Source: an uncultured Clostridia bacterium
Lineage (GTDB): Bacteria; Bacillota; Clostridia; UBA1381
Length of the DNA stretch: 64,000 nucleotides
Assembly (NCBI GenBank): GCA_934462715.1
Contig: CAKSIJ010000016.1
Location: 4,995 to 68,994, forward strand
Direction of reading: 5' to 3'
Shown: positions 63,555-64,000 of the stretch, piece by piece
Layout of the letters: the number at the start of each line of letters is the position of its first letter
Numbering within the stretch: position 1 is the stretch's first letter
The notes under the pieces: model-generated
Told to the model about the DNA's origin: nothing
What the model saw: the letters and a program-made list of their open reading frames with translations, nothing else
Databases searched by the model: none
Position numbers and translations under genes: made by a program

Positions 63555-63632
63555 ACTAATTTTTTATTTGGAGCATAAAAAAACTTTATACATTTTTGTA
63601 TAAACACCTCTTACGGTTTAATACACCATCCA

Positions 63633-63679
63633 AAGACAGCGAAAGGCATATAAATATGCTCATCGCTGTCTTATGTTTT
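63633..63679 (+). terminator. Terminator after the rhamnosidase gene
   Basis: GACAGCGA (63635-63642) pairs with TCGCTGTC (63663-63670), with an inner GCATAT/ATATGC stem, followed by TTATGTTTTTT. It lies between converging genes; on the minus strand the hairpin follows the NlpC/P60 stop as well. Confidence 0.8.
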
Positions 63680-64000
63680 TTAATAACAACTCGGTCTTGC
63701 CGCAAAGCCGAAACCGCTGTTTGTTGTAATAACGACATTATTTCTGCCGCTTGAACAATGGATAACAAGAATGTTTCCGGCAGCGTCCTTTCCGGCAACG
63801 ATTCCGACATGAGATAAATCACCGAAAAAGGCTAAATCCCCGGCTTGAGCGCTGCTCCAAGATATTCGGCTGCACTTTGCAATTTGCCCTTTCGTTCCGT
63901 GTCCTATTGCAGACGCATTATATCCGGAATTGATAAAGCTCCAAGTAACAAAACCCGAACAGTCAAGCCCGAAAGGTCTTTTTGTCCCGGTTGTTTTACT
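63680..64000 (-). CDS. NlpC/P60 peptidoglycan endopeptidase, 5' part beyond the window
   Basis: The last 106 residues of a minus-strand gene cut by the window end. RPFGLDCSGFVTWSF carries the catalytic Cys, DLSHVGIVAG the catalytic His, and VIHCSSGRNNV the third polar residue region. The domain ends FGFAARPSCY and stops at 63680. NlpC/P60 enzymes cut gamma-D-Glu-diaminopimelate bonds in the cell wall, usually after export. The N-terminal targeting or binding domains are not visible. Confidence 0.88.
   Translation of the reverse strand, partial: SKTTGTKRPFGLDCSGFVTWSFINSGYNASAIGHGTKGQIAKCSRISWSSAQAGDLAFFGDLSHVGIVAGKDAAGNILVIHCSSGRNNVVITTNSGFGFAARPSCY

Noticed and set aside
1..64000. CRISPR array, restriction-modification or other defence genes, tRNA or rRNA
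   Set aside because: No regularly spaced direct repeats, no Cas or defence motifs among the coding regions and no cloverleaf or rRNA stretches were noticed; a tRNAscan or Infernal run would settle the RNA genes.

Overview
The window comes from a spore-forming, low-to-moderate GC Bacillota bacterium, most likely of class Clostridia. Evidence: a spoIIAA-spoIIAB-sigF operon, a cotJABC spore-coat operon, an SpoIIIE/FtsK translocase, DAP-pathway lysine synthesis through DapL, a lysine riboswitch, a tryptophan T-box, S-layer homology proteins and strong purine-rich ribosome binding sites. A gut or fermentative lifestyle is an inference from the carbohydrate genes. No tRNA, rRNA or CRISPR array was seen.

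Region 1 (about 1-25.8 kb) looks like chromosomal backbone. It holds a lysR-MFS pair, a heterodimeric ABC exporter with one degenerate ATP site, an iron alcohol dehydrogenase, a membrane acyltransferase, a small ORF broken by an in-frame stop, and an acyl-CoA ligase. Next comes a complete lysine operon (dapA-dapB-lysA-dapF-dapL) behind a perfect sigma-A promoter and a lysine riboswitch/terminator. Then spoIIA, ftsK/spoIIIE, a T-box-controlled trpXYZ-type ABC transporter, and cotJA-cotJB-cotJC. An intergenic repeat family with pairing ends recurs in this half and contaminates the apparent N-termini of dapF and dapL.

Region 2 (about 25.73-29 kb): cotJC stops after about 62 codons where a large serine recombinase gene abuts it. 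A small unannotated ORF, a higher-GC block without intact genes and a sigma-like gene killed by an in-frame stop follow. This is one end of an integrated element in a spore-coat gene. The missing 3' part of cotJC is not in the window.

Region 3 (about 29-63.6 kb) is a glycan-utilisation island. It contains a GH29 fucosidase with a Gfo/Idh oxidoreductase, divergent from a GNAT-like/AraC/EamA operon. A long minus-strand array encodes an ABC sugar importer (binding protein and two permeases, no ATPase), an HTH-sugar kinase fusion, MurQ, a GH42-like enzyme, two S-layer homology proteins, two clan GH-A glycosidases and a further secreted modular protein. Opposite lie a membrane AraC regulator and a GH78 rhamnosidase. 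The parts suggest surface capture and cleavage of a complex glycan, import of fragments, and cytoplasmic trimming, phosphorylation and ether cleavage. The window ends in a truncated NlpC/P60 gene.
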